Below are positions 17,680-27,235 of a stretch of DNA of 64,000 nt, in pieces. Position numbers and translations under genes: made by a program. Origin of the DNA: Microbispora sp. ZYX-F-249 (GTDB taxonomy: Bacteria; Actinomycetota; Actinomycetes; Streptosporangiales; Streptosporangiaceae); contig NZ_JBDJAW010000013.1 in assembly GCF_039649665.1 (NCBI RefSeq), positions 124,001 to 188,000 on the forward strand. The letters run 5' to 3'. A model generated the notes under the pieces. That model ran no database searches, was not told where the DNA came from, and saw only the letters and a list, made by a program, of their open reading frames with translations. Position 1 is the first letter of the stretch; the number at the start of each line of letters is the position of its first letter.

Positions 17680-19034
17680 TGGCCGATCTTCATCTGGTGG
17701 TCGACAGGGCCGCGGGCGGGCTCGCCGCGCAGATCGCCCGCGAGGTGCGGGAGGCCGTCCGGTCCGGCCGGCTCGCCCCCGGCGTCCGCCTGCCCGCCAC
17801 CCGCGACCTCGCCCGTGATCTCGGCCTCTCGCGCGGCGTCGTGGTCGAGGCGTACGAGCAACTGGTGGCTGAGGGCGTCCTCGAGTCCAGGACGGGCGCC
17901 GGCACCCGGGTCGCGGCGGGGGCGGGGCGGCAGACCGCCGAGCAGAACCCGGAGGATCGGGAGGGGTGGCCCCACTACGGTCATCGGCCCACCTCGCCCG
18001 ACCTCGGCACCTTCCCCCGGCAGGCCTGGCTCGCCGCCGTCCGCCACGTCCTGGCCACGCTGCCGAACGACGCGCTCGACTACGGCGACCCGGGCGGGGT
18101 GCCCACCCTGCGCCGCGAACTCGCCGCCTACCTCGGCCGGGTGCGCGCGGCGGACGCGCCGCCGGACCACGTGGTGATCGTGACCGGGGTGGCCCAGGGG
18201 CTCAGCCTCGCCGTCCAGGCGCTGGCGCGGGATCTGGGCCGGCGGGCCGTCCTGGCCGTCGAGGACCCGACGAGCCCGCGTCAGCTTCCGCTGCTGCGGC
18301 GGGCCGGGGCGGACATCGTGCCCGTGCCCGTCGACCGGGAGGGAATCGTCGTCGATGCCCTGCCCCACGACGCCGACGCCGTGCTGGTGACCCCGGCGCA
18401 CCAGTACCCGACCGGCGTCGTCCTGTCCCCGGCCCGCCGGGCCGCGCTGATCGACTGGGCGGGCCGTACGGGCGCCCTGGTGCTCGAGGACGACTACGAC
18501 GCCGAGTTGCGCTTCGATCGGGACCCCGTCGGGTGCCTGCAGGGCCTCGCGCCCGACCGCGTCGTGCTCGCGGGCAGCGTGAGCAAGGCCCTCGCACCGG
18601 GGCTGCGGCTCGGCTGGGTCGCGGCGCCCCCGCGCGTCGCCCATGCCGTACGGCTCGCGCGCGGGGAGCTCGACCTCGGCTCGCCGGTCATCGACCAGTA
18701 CGCGCTCGCCCACCTCATCGCCGTCGGCGCGTACGACCGGCACCTGCGCCGCATGCGCCGGGAGTACCGGCGGCGCAGGGACGCCCTGGTCCGCGCCCTG
18801 GCGGAGCACCTGCCGTGGGTCACCGTGCACGGCATCTCGGCGGGGCTGCACCTGTACGCCGAGCCGGACGCCGACCCCGCCGGCCTGGTGGCGGCCGCCC
18901 GCGCCGCCGGCCTGTCCGCCGAGGTCGTGACGTCCGCCCACGGGTCGCCGGGGCTGGTGATCGGCTTCGCCCGCCTGCCCGCCCACCGGGTGACCGAGGC
19001 CGTCCGCGCCCTCGCCGCCCGCGCTCCCGGTTAG
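17679..19034 (+). CDS. MocR/PdxR-type regulator (GntR HTH fused to class I aminotransferase fold)
   Basis: 451 residues. Residues 1 to about 75 are a GntR winged helix (GVRLPATRDLARDLGLSRG, then YEQLVAEGVLESR). From about 95 to the end is a class I aminotransferase domain, with the DDYDAE segment and the PLP lysine in GSVSKALAPGLRLGW. MocR proteins use PLP as effector and do not usually act as transaminases. The ATG at 17679 was chosen over an upstream in-frame start that would run through the operator. It is divergent from the EamA exporter and overlaps the converging MFS gene by 4 bp. Confidence 0.92.
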   Translation: MADLHLVVDRAAGGLAAQIAREVREAVRSGRLAPGVRLPATRDLARDLGLSRGVVVEAYEQLVAEGVLESRTGAGTRVAAGAGRQTAEQNPEDREGWPHYGHRPTSPDLGTFPRQAWLAAVRHVLATLPNDALDYGDPGGVPTLRRELAAYLGRVRAADAPPDHVVIVTGVAQGLSLAVQALARDLGRRAVLAVEDPTSPRQLPLLRRAGADIVPVPVDREGIVVDALPHDADAVLVTPAHQYPTGVVLSPARRAALIDWAGRTGALVLEDDYDAELRFDRDPVGCLQGLAPDRVVLAGSVSKALAPGLRLGWVAAPPRVAHAVRLARGELDLGSPVIDQYALAHLIAVGAYDRHLRRMRREYRRRRDALVRALAEHLPWVTVHGISAGLHLYAEPDADPAGLVAAARAAGLSAEVVTSAHGSPGLVIGFARLPAHRVTEAVRALAARAPG

Positions 19035-20266
19035 GACGTCAGGGGAGCCGTCGTGGGGGCCGGGCGGGCCGTACGGGGCTGGAAGCCGCGCGCGAGCAGG
19101 ATGATCGCGGCGGCGAGCACGAGCGGAGCGGCGAAGGCGACGCGGAAGCCGGCGGCGTCCGCGACGCCTCCGACGAGCGCGGCCCCCACGATGAAGCCCA
19201 CGTAGTTGAACATGTTGACCCGGGCGATCGCCACGCCGGTGCCCGCCGGGTCGAGGCGACCGGCCGCGGAGAACGACTGCGGGGCGACGACGGACAGGCC
19301 GATGCCGGTGAGGGCGAAGCCCGCGATCGCCAGCGGCACGGACGGCGCGGCCACGATCGCGACGAAGCCCAGCGTCGCGACGGCGCCCCCGGCGCGCACG
19401 ATCGCCGCCGGGCCCCACCTGCGCACCGCGAGGTCGCCGCCGACGCGCACCAGGAACGTCGTGAGCTGATAGGCCCCCAAAGCCAGCGGGATCACGGTCG
19501 CCGAGGCGTGCAGGACCTTGTCCATGAAGACGGTGCCGAAGTTGGAGACCGACGAGTCGCCCACGTAGAGGAACGCCATCGCGAGGCAGAGGGGGATGAT
19601 CGGGCGCCATGCGACCCCGGCCGGCCTGCCGGCGTCCGCCTCCTCGTCGCGGGCGGCGGACGCGCGGTGCTCCTCCTGCGGACGGTAGAGCCAGAGGGAG
19701 GACAGGACGGCGAGCGCGGCGGCCGGGACGAGGGCGATCGCGAACGTGACGGGCAGGCCGAGGCCGAGCGTGGCCGCCGCCGAGGCCCACAGCGACCCGA
19801 TGACCGCCGCGACGCTCCACAGCGCGTGGAACCCGGTGAGCACCGCCCGGCCGTACTCCCGCTCGACCGCGACGCCCTGCATGTTCATGCCGGCGTCCAC
19901 CCCGCCCAGGCCGAGGCCGAACAGGACGTTGGCCGCGACCAGCATGGGGACGTTCGTGGCGAGGCCCGCGAGCACGACGGCGGCGCAGGCGAGCGGCTGC
20001 ACCAGGCGCAGGATCAGCCGGCTGCCCCACCGCGACGCGGCGGCGCCGGCGAGCGCGCTCCCGGCCCCCGCGATGACCGGGACGACCAGGAGCAGGATGG
20101 TCAGCTCGCCGTCCGTCAGGCCGTGCTTCTTCTGCAGCGCCGCCACCTGGGTGAGCAGCGTGGCGAAGGTGAGGCCCTGGACGAAGAACACCGCGAACGT
20201 GGCGAGCCGCGCCTGCCGGTCGCGAGGAGTGGGCCGAGGAGTGGGCACCGTGCCCTCTGCTGACAC
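19031..20266 (-). CDS. MFS transporter (sugar/drug-type, unknown substrate)
   Basis: About 411 residues with 12 predicted membrane helices; LFGLGLGGVDAGMNMQGV and the arrangement of loops fit the FucP/YfkF-like branch of the major facilitator superfamily. I chose GTG 20266 because GGAGG sits 6-7 nt upstream; an ATG 18 bp earlier (20284) has no ribosome site. A promoter TTGACC-N17-TACGCT lies upstream (20335 to 20307 on the minus strand). The gene converges on the MocR gene with a 4-bp overlap. Nothing in the context fixes the substrate. Confidence 0.85.
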   Translation of the reverse strand: MSAEGTVPTPRPTPRDRQARLATFAVFFVQGLTFATLLTQVAALQKKHGLTDGELTILLLVVPVIAGAGSALAGAAASRWGSRLILRLVQPLACAAVVLAGLATNVPMLVAANVLFGLGLGGVDAGMNMQGVAVEREYGRAVLTGFHALWSVAAVIGSLWASAAATLGLGLPVTFAIALVPAAALAVLSSLWLYRPQEEHRASAARDEEADAGRPAGVAWRPIIPLCLAMAFLYVGDSSVSNFGTVFMDKVLHASATVIPLALGAYQLTTFLVRVGGDLAVRRWGPAAIVRAGGAVATLGFVAIVAAPSVPLAIAGFALTGIGLSVVAPQSFSAAGRLDPAGTGVAIARVNMFNYVGFIVGAALVGGVADAAGFRVAFAAPLVLAAAIILLARGFQPRTARPAPTTAPLTS

Positions 20267-20306
20267 CGCGGGCCTCCGGAACATGAGGGGGGTTCAAGTT
20301 TTCGCC

Positions 20307-20335
20307 AGCGTAGGAGCAGCCACCCGCCCGGTCAA
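20307..20335 (-). promoter_or_regulatory. Promoter of the MFS transporter
   Basis: Read on the minus strand: TTGACC (20335-20330), a 17-bp spacer, then TACGCT (20312-20307), a good vegetative-type actinomycete promoter. It points to a roughly 30-nt leader before GTG 20266, which supports that start. The region lies in the gap after the LuxR-type regulator gene. Confidence 0.6.
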
Positions 20336-20348
20336 TGGGGTGCGCCGG

Positions 20349-22730
20349 TCAGGGCCTGCCGCCTGCCTCGCGTGCCGCCACCCAGGCGGCGATCTGGGCC
20401 CGGGAGGCGAAGCCGAGCTTGTCCAGGATGTGCTCGACGTGGCCCTCCACCGTGCGCTGCGAGATGACGAGGGCCGAGGCGATCTCCTTGTTGCTGCGTC
20501 CCTGGGCGACCTGGTCGGCGATCTCCCGCTCCCGCCGGGTGAGCGGGGAGGGCTCGGCCGCGGAGACCGCGGTCGCGGGCCGCGTGGGTCCGGCCTCTGC
20601 GGTCGTTTCGTCCGGGCGTCCGGGCCCGCCCTCGGCCCGGACGCCGAGCGCCTCCTCGATGATCTCGTCCGTCGTCAGCCGCTGCCCCCTGCGGGTCTCG
20701 CGGTTCAGCCCCCGGTCGCCCAGGTTCGTACGGAGTTCGGTCAGGCACCGCTCGTGGAACTCGGCGAACCGCTTGTCGCGGCTGGGCACCAGCCCGACCC
20801 TGCGCCCGATCTCCTCCGAGGCCGCGAGCAGCCGGGCCGCATGGGCGTGGCGGCCTTCGCAGGCCTGCACCCAGGCGAGGACGCTCAGGTTCGTCGCGAT
20901 GTTCATCCGGTCGCCGAGCTCGCGGCCGAGCAGGAGGGCCTCGCGTGCCATCGCCAGCGCGCGGTCGTTCTCCCCGCCCTGCCACAGATGGACGGCGAAG
21001 ATCGTGAACACCCAGGCCCGGCCGGAGCATTCGCTGTGGGCCTCGGTCAGCGCCAGCGCGCGCTCGAACAGCTCCGTGGCGCGGGCCCGGTCGCCGAGGT
21101 AGCCGACGCCGGCCGCCAGCGTGATCAGGGCGATCAGCAGGCCGCTCAGGTTGCCGACGGCCTCTTCCTCCTCGACGGCCCGTTCCAGCAGCGGGACCGC
21201 CCTCGCGTAGTCGCCGGCGTAGTGCTCCGCCAGCCCGGCGACGAGGGACGTCTGGGCGAGTGCCTCCGGGTCGCCCAGCCTCTCGGCGAGCGCCCGGCTC
21301 TCGGCCAGCAGGAGCCGGCCCCTGGCGGTGTCGCCCTGCGTGAGCACCAGCTCGGCGTCGGCGCACAGCGCCCGCGCCCGCAGCACGGTGGGCGCGGGCG
21401 CGGCCCACAGCATGCGGTCCAGCCAGTGGCGGCCCTCGTTGTAGTACGCGTTGGCCAGCCAGCAGGGGTCGGTCAGATAGAGGGCCATCCACAGCCCGGT
21501 CTCCGCCTCGCCGGGCTCCTGCAGGCAGAAGTCCATCGCGGCGCGCAGGTTCGCCTGCTCCAGGTCGAGCAGCCTCAGCCAGGCGAGTTGGTCGGGGCCG
21601 AACCACTCGTCGGCCGCCCGCCGCGCCAGCAGGAGATACCGGTCCCGGTGCCGCCGCCGGAGCGACCGGCGCTCCGCGGGCCCGCCGAGACGCTTGCGGC
21701 AGAACTCGCGCAGGGTGTCCAGCATGCGGTAGCGGACCGAGCCCCAGTGCTCCTCACGCAGCAGCAGCGACTTGTCCAGCAGCGCGTCGAGCAGGTCGAG
21801 CACGTCGTCGCGTTCGATGCCGTCGCCGGTGCACACCTCCTCGACGGCGTCCAGGTCGAAGTGCGAGGGGAAGATCGACAACCGGGTCCACAGCGTCCGC
21901 TCGGCGGCGGGCAGCAGCTGGAAGCTCCAGTCGACCAGCGCGTGCAGGGTCTGCTGCCGCGGCACCGCCGTACTGCTGCCTCCGGTGAGCAGGCGGTAGC
22001 GGTCGCGCAGGCGTTCGACCAGCGCTTTCACCGACAGGGCCCGCAGCCGCACCGCGGCCAGCTCGATGGCCAGGGGGATGCCGTCGAGCTGGCGGCACAG
22101 CTCGGCGACGGCCGCCTGGTTGTCCTCGGTGACGGTGAAACCGGGCAGGACCGCGGCCGCCCGCTCCGTCAGCAGGCTGACCCCGTCGTACAACTCCAGC
22201 GACCTGCGGTCGAGCGGCCGGTCCGGCTCCGGGACGGGCAGCGGCGAGATCTTCATCCGGTGCTCGCCGGTGATGCCGAGCGACTGCCGGCTCGTCGCGA
22301 GGATGCGCAGTTCGGGGGCCGCCCGCAGGAGCCGGTCGGCGAGCACGGCGCAGGCGTCGCGCAGGTGCTCGCAGTTGTCCAGCACGAGCAGGGTCCGCTG
22401 GGAGGCCAGCACCCGCTCCAGCGCGTCAAGCGGGCAGTCCGCGGCCTCGTCCCGCACGCCCATGGTCGCCGCCACCGTCTCCGCGACGAGGCCGGGGTCG
22501 CCGACGGTGCTCAGGTCCACCAGCCAGACGCCGTCGAACGCGCGGCGCTGCTCGGCGGCCGCCCGCAGGGCCAGCCGGGTCTTGCCGACGCCGCCCACTC
22601 CCGTGAGGGTCACCAGGCGCGACGCCGAGAGCAGCCGCCTGATCTCGGCCAGCTCACGCCTGCGGCCGACGAAGCTCGTCAGGTCGGCCGGAAGGTTGCC
22701 GACCTGCCGTGTCACCGCCCCCGCGACCAC
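20349..22730 (-). CDS. LuxR-family regulator with AfsR-like ATPase and TPR region
   Basis: 793 residues. An NB-ARC-like ATPase comes first (SFVGRRRELAEI, Walker A GVGGVGKTRLA, Walker B TLLVLDNCEHL, ATSRQSLGI). A winged-helix region and TPR-like helices (about 390-650, many RALALxxEAL-type pairs) follow. The last about 65 residues are a LuxR helix-turn-helix (LTRREREIADQVAQGRSNKEIA). Such proteins are STAND-type transcription activators. The start is GTG 22730; GAGGAG abuts it, so a GTG five codons later is possible. It is a single gene; its targets are unknown. Confidence 0.9.
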   Translation of the reverse strand: MVAGAVTRQVGNLPADLTSFVGRRRELAEIRRLLSASRLVTLTGVGGVGKTRLALRAAAEQRRAFDGVWLVDLSTVGDPGLVAETVAATMGVRDEAADCPLDALERVLASQRTLLVLDNCEHLRDACAVLADRLLRAAPELRILATSRQSLGITGEHRMKISPLPVPEPDRPLDRRSLELYDGVSLLTERAAAVLPGFTVTEDNQAAVAELCRQLDGIPLAIELAAVRLRALSVKALVERLRDRYRLLTGGSSTAVPRQQTLHALVDWSFQLLPAAERTLWTRLSIFPSHFDLDAVEEVCTGDGIERDDVLDLLDALLDKSLLLREEHWGSVRYRMLDTLREFCRKRLGGPAERRSLRRRHRDRYLLLARRAADEWFGPDQLAWLRLLDLEQANLRAAMDFCLQEPGEAETGLWMALYLTDPCWLANAYYNEGRHWLDRMLWAAPAPTVLRARALCADAELVLTQGDTARGRLLLAESRALAERLGDPEALAQTSLVAGLAEHYAGDYARAVPLLERAVEEEEAVGNLSGLLIALITLAAGVGYLGDRARATELFERALALTEAHSECSGRAWVFTIFAVHLWQGGENDRALAMAREALLLGRELGDRMNIATNLSVLAWVQACEGRHAHAARLLAASEEIGRRVGLVPSRDKRFAEFHERCLTELRTNLGDRGLNRETRRGQRLTTDEIIEEALGVRAEGGPGRPDETTAEAGPTRPATAVSAAEPSPLTRREREIADQVAQGRSNKEIASALVISQRTVEGHVEHILDKLGFASRAQIAAWVAAREAGGRP

Positions 22731-22839
22731 CTCCTCACGCTAAGCGGCCACGAAGTCCCCGGTCAACGTCGCCCCTGGTGGACGCCGGGCGCCGCGTCGC
22801 GTGGTGACCGCCGCGCGAAGACCGCTTACTCTCGATGGT

Positions 22840-23487
22840 GTGAGCAGCAGCGAGTCCTCAGCCGTGAAGTGGATCTCCGCCTTCCTCTCGCCGCGCACCG
22901 CCGACACGCCGGACCCCTCCCTGCTGCGGGCATCCGACGCCGATCGGGAGCGGATCGTCGCGGTGCTCGCGGACGCCGTCACCGACGGGCGGCTCACTCT
23001 CGTGGAGCACGAGGAACGGATCGAGCGCGTGTGGGCCGCGCGGACTCTCGGCGAGCTGGCCGAGCTGACCGTGGACCTGCTGCCGCCGGAGAGCCAGCCG
23101 TTCCGCATGGACAGCCGTCCCGTCACCGCCTTCTTCCGCACCGAGACCCGCGGCGGCCGGTGGGTCGTGCCCTCCCAGGTGCCGGTGACGTCCCTGGGCG
23201 GCACGGTGTCGATGGACCTGTGCGAGGCGCTGCTCCAGTCGCGGCACGTGGTGGTCCAGCTCGCCGTCATGGCCGGCACGGTCAACCTGACGGTTCCCGA
23301 GGGCGTGCGGATCGTGACCGCCCCGGACGCCCGCGTCCGGACCTTTAAGAACGAGGTACGGCTCCCGCCGGGCGCGACCGACTTCGCGCCGGACGCGCCC
23401 GTGATCGAACTCGCCGGGTTCGTCTTCGGCGGCAAGGTCGTCGCCCGTTCGCCGAAGCGCCCCCGTCGCCGCCTGTTCGGCCGTTAG
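22840..23487 (+). CDS. DUF1707-domain protein (cell-wall-active-antibiotic-response-like C-terminus)
   Basis: 215 residues. DUF1707 occupies about 27-78 ([20 protein letters not shown] and [19 protein letters not shown]), a short helical module very common in actinobacteria. The rest is a beta-rich domain like the C-terminal part of LiaF-type proteins, with no membrane helix. Start: GTG 22840, with TACTCT 8 nt before it and GTGACC 17 bp further up, which argues for a leaderless transcript. It overlaps the converging glpX stop by 4 bp. The function is not established. Confidence 0.82.
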   Translation: MSSSESSAVKWISAFLSPRTADTPDPSLLRASDADRERIVAVLADAVTDGRLTLVEHEERIERVWAARTLGELAELTVDLLPPESQPFRMDSRPVTAFFRTETRGGRWVVPSQVPVTSLGGTVSMDLCEALLQSRHVVVQLAVMAGTVNLTVPEGVRIVTAPDARVRTFKNEVRLPPGATDFAPDAPVIELAGFVFGGKVVARSPKRPRRRLFGR

Positions 23488-24512
23488 ACGGCAGTGTCGA
23501 AGTTGATGGCGCTGTAGGCCCCGAGCTTCCAGAGCTGGTGCTCGCTCTCGATCTTCCGGATCGTGCCCGACCGCCCCCGCATGACGAGGGAGTGCGTCAC
23601 CGCCGCGCCGCCCTGGAACCGCACGCCGTGCCCAAGCTCGCCGTCCGTGATGCCCGTGGCGGCGAAGAACACGTCGTCGGAGCGTACGAGGTCGTCGGTG
23701 GTGAGCACCTGGTCGAGGTCGAGCCCTGCGTCGAGGGCCTTGCGGCGCTCCTCCTCGTCGCGCGGCCACAGCTTGCCCTGGATGACGCCGCCCATGCACT
23801 TGAGCGCGCAGGCGGCGACGATGCCCTCGGGCGTGCCGCCGATGCCGAGCATCAGGTCGACGCCGGTGCCGCTGCGCGCCGCCATGATCGCACCGGCCAC
23901 GTCGCCGTCGGTGATGAAACGGATCCGCGCGCCGGTCTCCCGGATCTCCTTGACGATCCGCTCGTGCCGCGGCCGGTCCAGGATCACCACGGTGACGTCG
24001 GACGGCTTGGCGCCCTTGGCCCGCGCCACGGCGCGGATGTTGTCGCCCACCGGGGCGTTGATGTCCACCTGCTCGGCCGCCTGCGGGCCCGTGACCAGCT
24101 TCTCCATGTAGAAGACCGCGGACGGGTCGTACATCGAGCCGCGCTCGCTGACCGCGATCACGGAGATCGCGTTGTTCATGCCGAGCGCGCACAACCGGGT
24201 GCCGTCGATCGGGTCCACGGCGACGTCGCACTCGGGGCCGGTCCCGTCGCCGACGTCCTCGCCGTTGAACAGCATCGGGGCGTTGTCCTTCTCGCCCTCG
24301 CCGATCACCACGACGCCCTTCATCGAGACCGTGTTGATCAGTTGGCGCATGGCGTTCACGGCGGCGCCGTCCGCCCCGTTCTTGTCTCCCCGTCCCACCC
24401 AGCGCGCGGCCGCCATCGCCGCCGCCTCGGTCACCCTGACCAGTTCCAGAGCCAGATTGCGGTCGGGTGCGTGTTCCCCCGTCGCCAGAGCGGCCGGTAC
24501 GTGATCAGCCAT
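23484..24512 (-). CDS. glpX: Class II fructose-1,6-bisphosphatase
   Basis: 342 residues. Hydrolyses fructose-1,6-bisphosphate to fructose-6-phosphate in gluconeogenesis. Metal- and substrate-binding motifs are [14 protein letters not shown], the Asp-rich VDPIDGT and GIGGTPEG; the Li-sensitive phosphatase fold spans the full length. The ATG at 24512 has AAAAGGGGAT just upstream; a far longer in-frame reading to 25247 would cover the opposite-strand TetR gene and was rejected. Its nearness to DUF4245, xseB/xseA and ispH genes matches the conserved actinobacterial neighbourhood. A 147-bp gap separates it from the divergent TetR gene. Confidence 0.96.
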   Translation of the reverse strand: MADHVPAALATGEHAPDRNLALELVRVTEAAAMAAARWVGRGDKNGADGAAVNAMRQLINTVSMKGVVVIGEGEKDNAPMLFNGEDVGDGTGPECDVAVDPIDGTRLCALGMNNAISVIAVSERGSMYDPSAVFYMEKLVTGPQAAEQVDINAPVGDNIRAVARAKGAKPSDVTVVILDRPRHERIVKEIRETGARIRFITDGDVAGAIMAARSGTGVDLMLGIGGTPEGIVAACALKCMGGVIQGKLWPRDEEERRKALDAGLDLDQVLTTDDLVRSDDVFFAATGITDGELGHGVRFQGGAAVTHSLVMRGRSGTIRKIESEHQLWKLGAYSAINFDTAV

Positions 24513-24659
24513 TGATCCCCTTTTAGGTAGGTGCCGTTCCAGCGATCGTAGTTCGCGAAAGCCGTTCTTGTCCGATTGGTCTGGACCTGTTGGGCCAGGT
24601 AGGAGGCCATTTGCGGGCGCGGACCCCCGGAACGGACGGCGCGGGGATATCGTCGCCGC

Positions 24660-25253
24660 ATGAGCAGCGACACCGAACGACCAGTGACGATGCGCACGTC
24701 GGAGCGGGGCGCGGCGACCAGGGGAGCCCTCCTGGAGGCCGCGAAGGAGACGTTCATCACGAGCGGCTTCGCCGAGGCGGGCGTCACCGACGTCGTGGCC
24801 CGGGCCGGCGCCAGCGTCGGCAGCCTTTACCACCACTTCTCCGGCAAGGCCGATCTCTATCTGACGCTGTTCGACGAGTTCCAGAAGCGGCAGGCCCAGC
24901 GCACCCGGCAGGCCGTGCAGGAGGCCCGGGCGGCCGGGGAGACCGACCCGATGCCCCAGTTCCTCGCCGCGGCGCGGGCCTACCTGGAGGGCTGCCTCGC
25001 CGAGCGCGACCTCGCCGCGCTCTTCCTGCGCGGCGACGCCCCGCCCGGGTTCGAGGTGATCATGCGCGACCGGCTCCGGCAGTGGGCCAGGCGCACCGCG
25101 GCGCTGTTCGAGCACGAGGACGCGCTGGTCGTCGTCGTCACCGGCGCCCTGGCGGCCGTCGTGCAGGAGGTGACGCTGTCCGACGACCCGGAGGCGGCCC
25201 GCAGGATGGCCGAGGACGCTCTTCGCATCATCGGCGAAATTCGGCATCCGTGA
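24660..25253 (+). CDS. TetR/AcrR-family regulator
   Basis: 197 residues. The N-terminal helix-turn-helix (about 18-64: [42 protein letters not shown]) is followed by an all-helical ligand domain. A TATCGT box 6 nt before the ATG suggests a leaderless mRNA. It is divergent from glpX and upstream of the DUF4245 gene on the same strand with a 46-bp gap. The ligand and targets are unknown; glpX or its own gene are the obvious candidates. Confidence 0.9.
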   Translation: MSSDTERPVTMRTSERGAATRGALLEAAKETFITSGFAEAGVTDVVARAGASVGSLYHHFSGKADLYLTLFDEFQKRQAQRTRQAVQEARAAGETDPMPQFLAAARAYLEGCLAERDLAALFLRGDAPPGFEVIMRDRLRQWARRTAALFEHEDALVVVVTGALAAVVQEVTLSDDPEAARRMAEDALRIIGEIRHP

Positions 25254-25299
25254 CGGCCGGTACGGCCACCGCCCGCTTCACCGGCTAGGCTCGCATCAC

Positions 25300-25848
25300 G
25301 TGGGACGATTCACCCAGGGACTGTACGGTTACGCGTTCGCGCTCTTCGTCTGCCTCGCCGCCGTCGGCGTGTTCCTGCTCATCACGCCGCAGAGCCGCAC
25401 CGAGCACATCCCCCGGGTGGACTTCTCGATCGACCAGGTCAACGCGGCGCGCACCGCGCCGTACGAGGTCGTCGCCCCGAACCGGGTCCCGGACAACTGG
25501 GTGCCCAACAGCTCCTCCCTCACGCAGAAGAACGGCGTCGTGACGTGGCGGCTGGGGTTCGCGACCGCCAAGCGGCAGCACGCCATGCTCGCCCAGAGCG
25601 ACGAGAGGCCGTCCGCGGACTTCGTCAACCGCATGGCCAACACCGACAAGCCCGGCGGAAGCCGTCAGATCGACGGTGTGACCTGGGAGGAGCGGTTCCG
25701 CCAGGACAAGAACCAGCGGACGCTGGTCCGCGTTCTCCCCGACCACGCGGTGGTCGTCACCGGGTCGGCCGACTGGGACGAGCTGACCGCCCTCGCCCGG
25801 ACCCTCGCCCCCCAGGCCAAACCCTCCACGGCGCCGTCAGCGGGCTGA
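25300..25848 (+). CDS. DUF4245 membrane-anchored protein
   Basis: 182 residues. One N-terminal hydrophobic helix (about 10-30: YAFALFVCLAAVGVFLLI) anchors an extracytoplasmic domain. The pattern APYEVVAPNRVPDNWVPNSS and the later TWEERF segment are characteristic of DUF4245, found beside glpX and xseB in actinobacteria. GTG start at 25300, with TAGGCT 8 nt upstream. The 3' end overlaps the converging LysR gene by 12 bp. The function is unknown. Confidence 0.88.
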   Translation: MGRFTQGLYGYAFALFVCLAAVGVFLLITPQSRTEHIPRVDFSIDQVNAARTAPYEVVAPNRVPDNWVPNSSSLTQKNGVVTWRLGFATAKRQHAMLAQSDERPSADFVNRMANTDKPGGSRQIDGVTWEERFRQDKNQRTLVRVLPDHAVVVTGSADWDELTALARTLAPQAKPSTAPSAG

Positions 25849-26742
25849 TTCGGGAGCCTGACTGACGACGGCCAGCAGGTTCGCGACCAGCGGGCTCCGG
25901 TCGTCCTCGCGCCAGCCGACGGCGACCCGGGTACGCGCGCCGGGCTCGACGCCGCGGAAGGCCACCCCCTTGAGGCGGATCCGCCGGATGCTCGCCGGGG
26001 CCAGGCTGACGCCCAGGCCGGCTTCCACGAGGGCGCACACGGTCTGCCATTCCACCGCGCGCTGCGCGACTCGGGGTGTGAAGCCCGCCGCCGCGCACAG
26101 GCCGACGATCTGGTCGTGAAGTCCCGGCCCGGCCGCGCGGGGCAGCAGCACGAAGGGCGAGTCCGTCAGCTGCGCGAGCCGTACGGACCGCCGGGCGGCC
26201 AGCGGGTGCGCGGACGGCAGCACGGCCACGAAGGGCTCGGTGAGCACCGTCCGGAAGCACAGGTCGGGCTCGTCCGTGGGGGGCTCGCGCAGCAGGCCGA
26301 CATCGATGGTCCTGTCGCGCAGTGCGGTGATCTGCGGCGCGGTGGTCATTTCGTGGACGTCCAGGCGGACGCCGGGGTAACGCCGCCGGAACGCGCGCAG
26401 CAGTCCGGGCAGGATGGTCAGGGCGGTGGAGGCGGCGAAGCCGATCCGCAGGCGGCCGGTCCGGCCGCTGCCGGCGGCCCTGGCGGCGGACAGCCCGTCG
26501 GCGAGATCGGCGAGGGCGCGCCGGGCGGCGGGCAGCAGCTCGCGGCCCGCCGCGGTCAGGGCGACACGTCCCGGTTCCCTGGTGAACAGCGCGTGGCCGA
26601 CCTTGTCCTCCAGACGCCGGATCTGCTGGCTGAGCGGTGGCTGGGCGATGCCCAGGCGGGCGGCCGCGTGGCCGAAGTGCAGTTCCTCGGCGAGCACGAC
26701 GAAGGCGTGCACCTGCGCCAAGGGGAGTTCGGGGCGCTCCAT
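25837..26742 (-). CDS. LysR-family regulator
   Basis: 301 residues. N-terminal winged helix (about 8-66: HAFVVLAEELHFGHAAARLG, QPPLSQQIRRLEDKVG) and a periplasmic-binding-like effector domain (about 95-300). It is divergent from a RidA-family gene; the gap carries a palindrome TCAGGC-GAT-GCCTGA, so that gene is its likely target. Longer in-frame starts beyond 26742 would run through the RidA gene and were rejected. Confidence 0.91.
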   Translation of the reverse strand: MERPELPLAQVHAFVVLAEELHFGHAAARLGIAQPPLSQQIRRLEDKVGHALFTREPGRVALTAAGRELLPAARRALADLADGLSAARAAGSGRTGRLRIGFAASTALTILPGLLRAFRRRYPGVRLDVHEMTTAPQITALRDRTIDVGLLREPPTDEPDLCFRTVLTEPFVAVLPSAHPLAARRSVRLAQLTDSPFVLLPRAAGPGLHDQIVGLCAAAGFTPRVAQRAVEWQTVCALVEAGLGVSLAPASIRRIRLKGVAFRGVEPGARTRVAVGWREDDRSPLVANLLAVVSQAPESAR

Positions 26743-26755
26743 ACGCCCAGTGATA

Positions 26756-26770
26756 TCAGGCGATGCCTGA
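26756..26770. promoter_or_regulatory. LysR-type operator between LysR and RidA genes
   Basis: A perfect 15-bp palindrome (TCAGGC, GAT spacer, GCCTGA) starts 14 bp from the LysR start and lies about 47 bp before the RidA start. A direct repeat GACGTAT follows at about 26772 and 26781. The RidA gene has TAGCGT (26803-26808) 8 nt before its ATG. Confidence 0.5.
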
Positions 26771-26816
26771 GGACGTATTAGACGTATCGGCACGCCTCGG
26801 CCTAGCGTTGCGGCGC

Positions 26817-27206
26817 ATGACAGAGCGACGCGCGATCCTCGGCGGTTCGACGTTCGAGGAGCAGATCGGCTACGCCCGGGCCGTGGTGGACGGCGACAGG
26901 GTGCACGTGTCCGGAACGACCGGTTTCGACTACGCCACGATGACGATCTCCGATGACGTGGTGGAGCAGGCCGAGCAGTGCCTGCGCAACATCGAGGCGG
27001 CGCTGTCCGAGGCGGGGTGCACCTTCGCCGACGTCGTGCGGGTGCGTTACCTGCTGCCCGACCGGGCTGACTTCGAGCCGTGCTGGCCGGTCCTGCGCCG
27101 CCGGTTCGGGGAGGTACGGCCGGCCGCCACGATGCTGGCGTGCGGCCTGGCCGACCCCCGCATGAAGATCGAGATCGAGGTGGACGCGCGGCGGCGCGGC
27201 GTCTGA
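26817..27206 (+). CDS. RidA/YjgF-family protein (enamine/imine deaminase-like)
   Basis: 129 residues with the Rid fold: SGTTGFDYATM, QAEQCLRNIEAALSEAG, VRYLLPD, then RPAATMLACGLADPRMKIEIE. The Arg of RPAAT matches the conserved active-site Arg of deaminating Rid proteins. These remove reactive enamine/imine intermediates in the cytoplasm; other subgroups have lost the activity. ATG 26817 was preferred to an in-frame ATG 54 bp upstream because of the leaderless-type TAGCGT box. It is paired with a divergent LysR regulator. Confidence 0.85.
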   Translation: MTERRAILGGSTFEEQIGYARAVVDGDRVHVSGTTGFDYATMTISDDVVEQAEQCLRNIEAALSEAGCTFADVVRVRYLLPDRADFEPCWPVLRRRFGEVRPAATMLACGLADPRMKIEIEVDARRRGV

Positions 27207-27235
27207 CGACGCCTGCCGTCACGCCGGGCGCATGC

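Noticed and set aside
19746-23348. Long open frame of about 1200 codons on the plus strand
   Set aside because: Lies antisense to the MFS and LuxR-regulator genes, shows low-complexity composition and no domain, and has no ribosome site.
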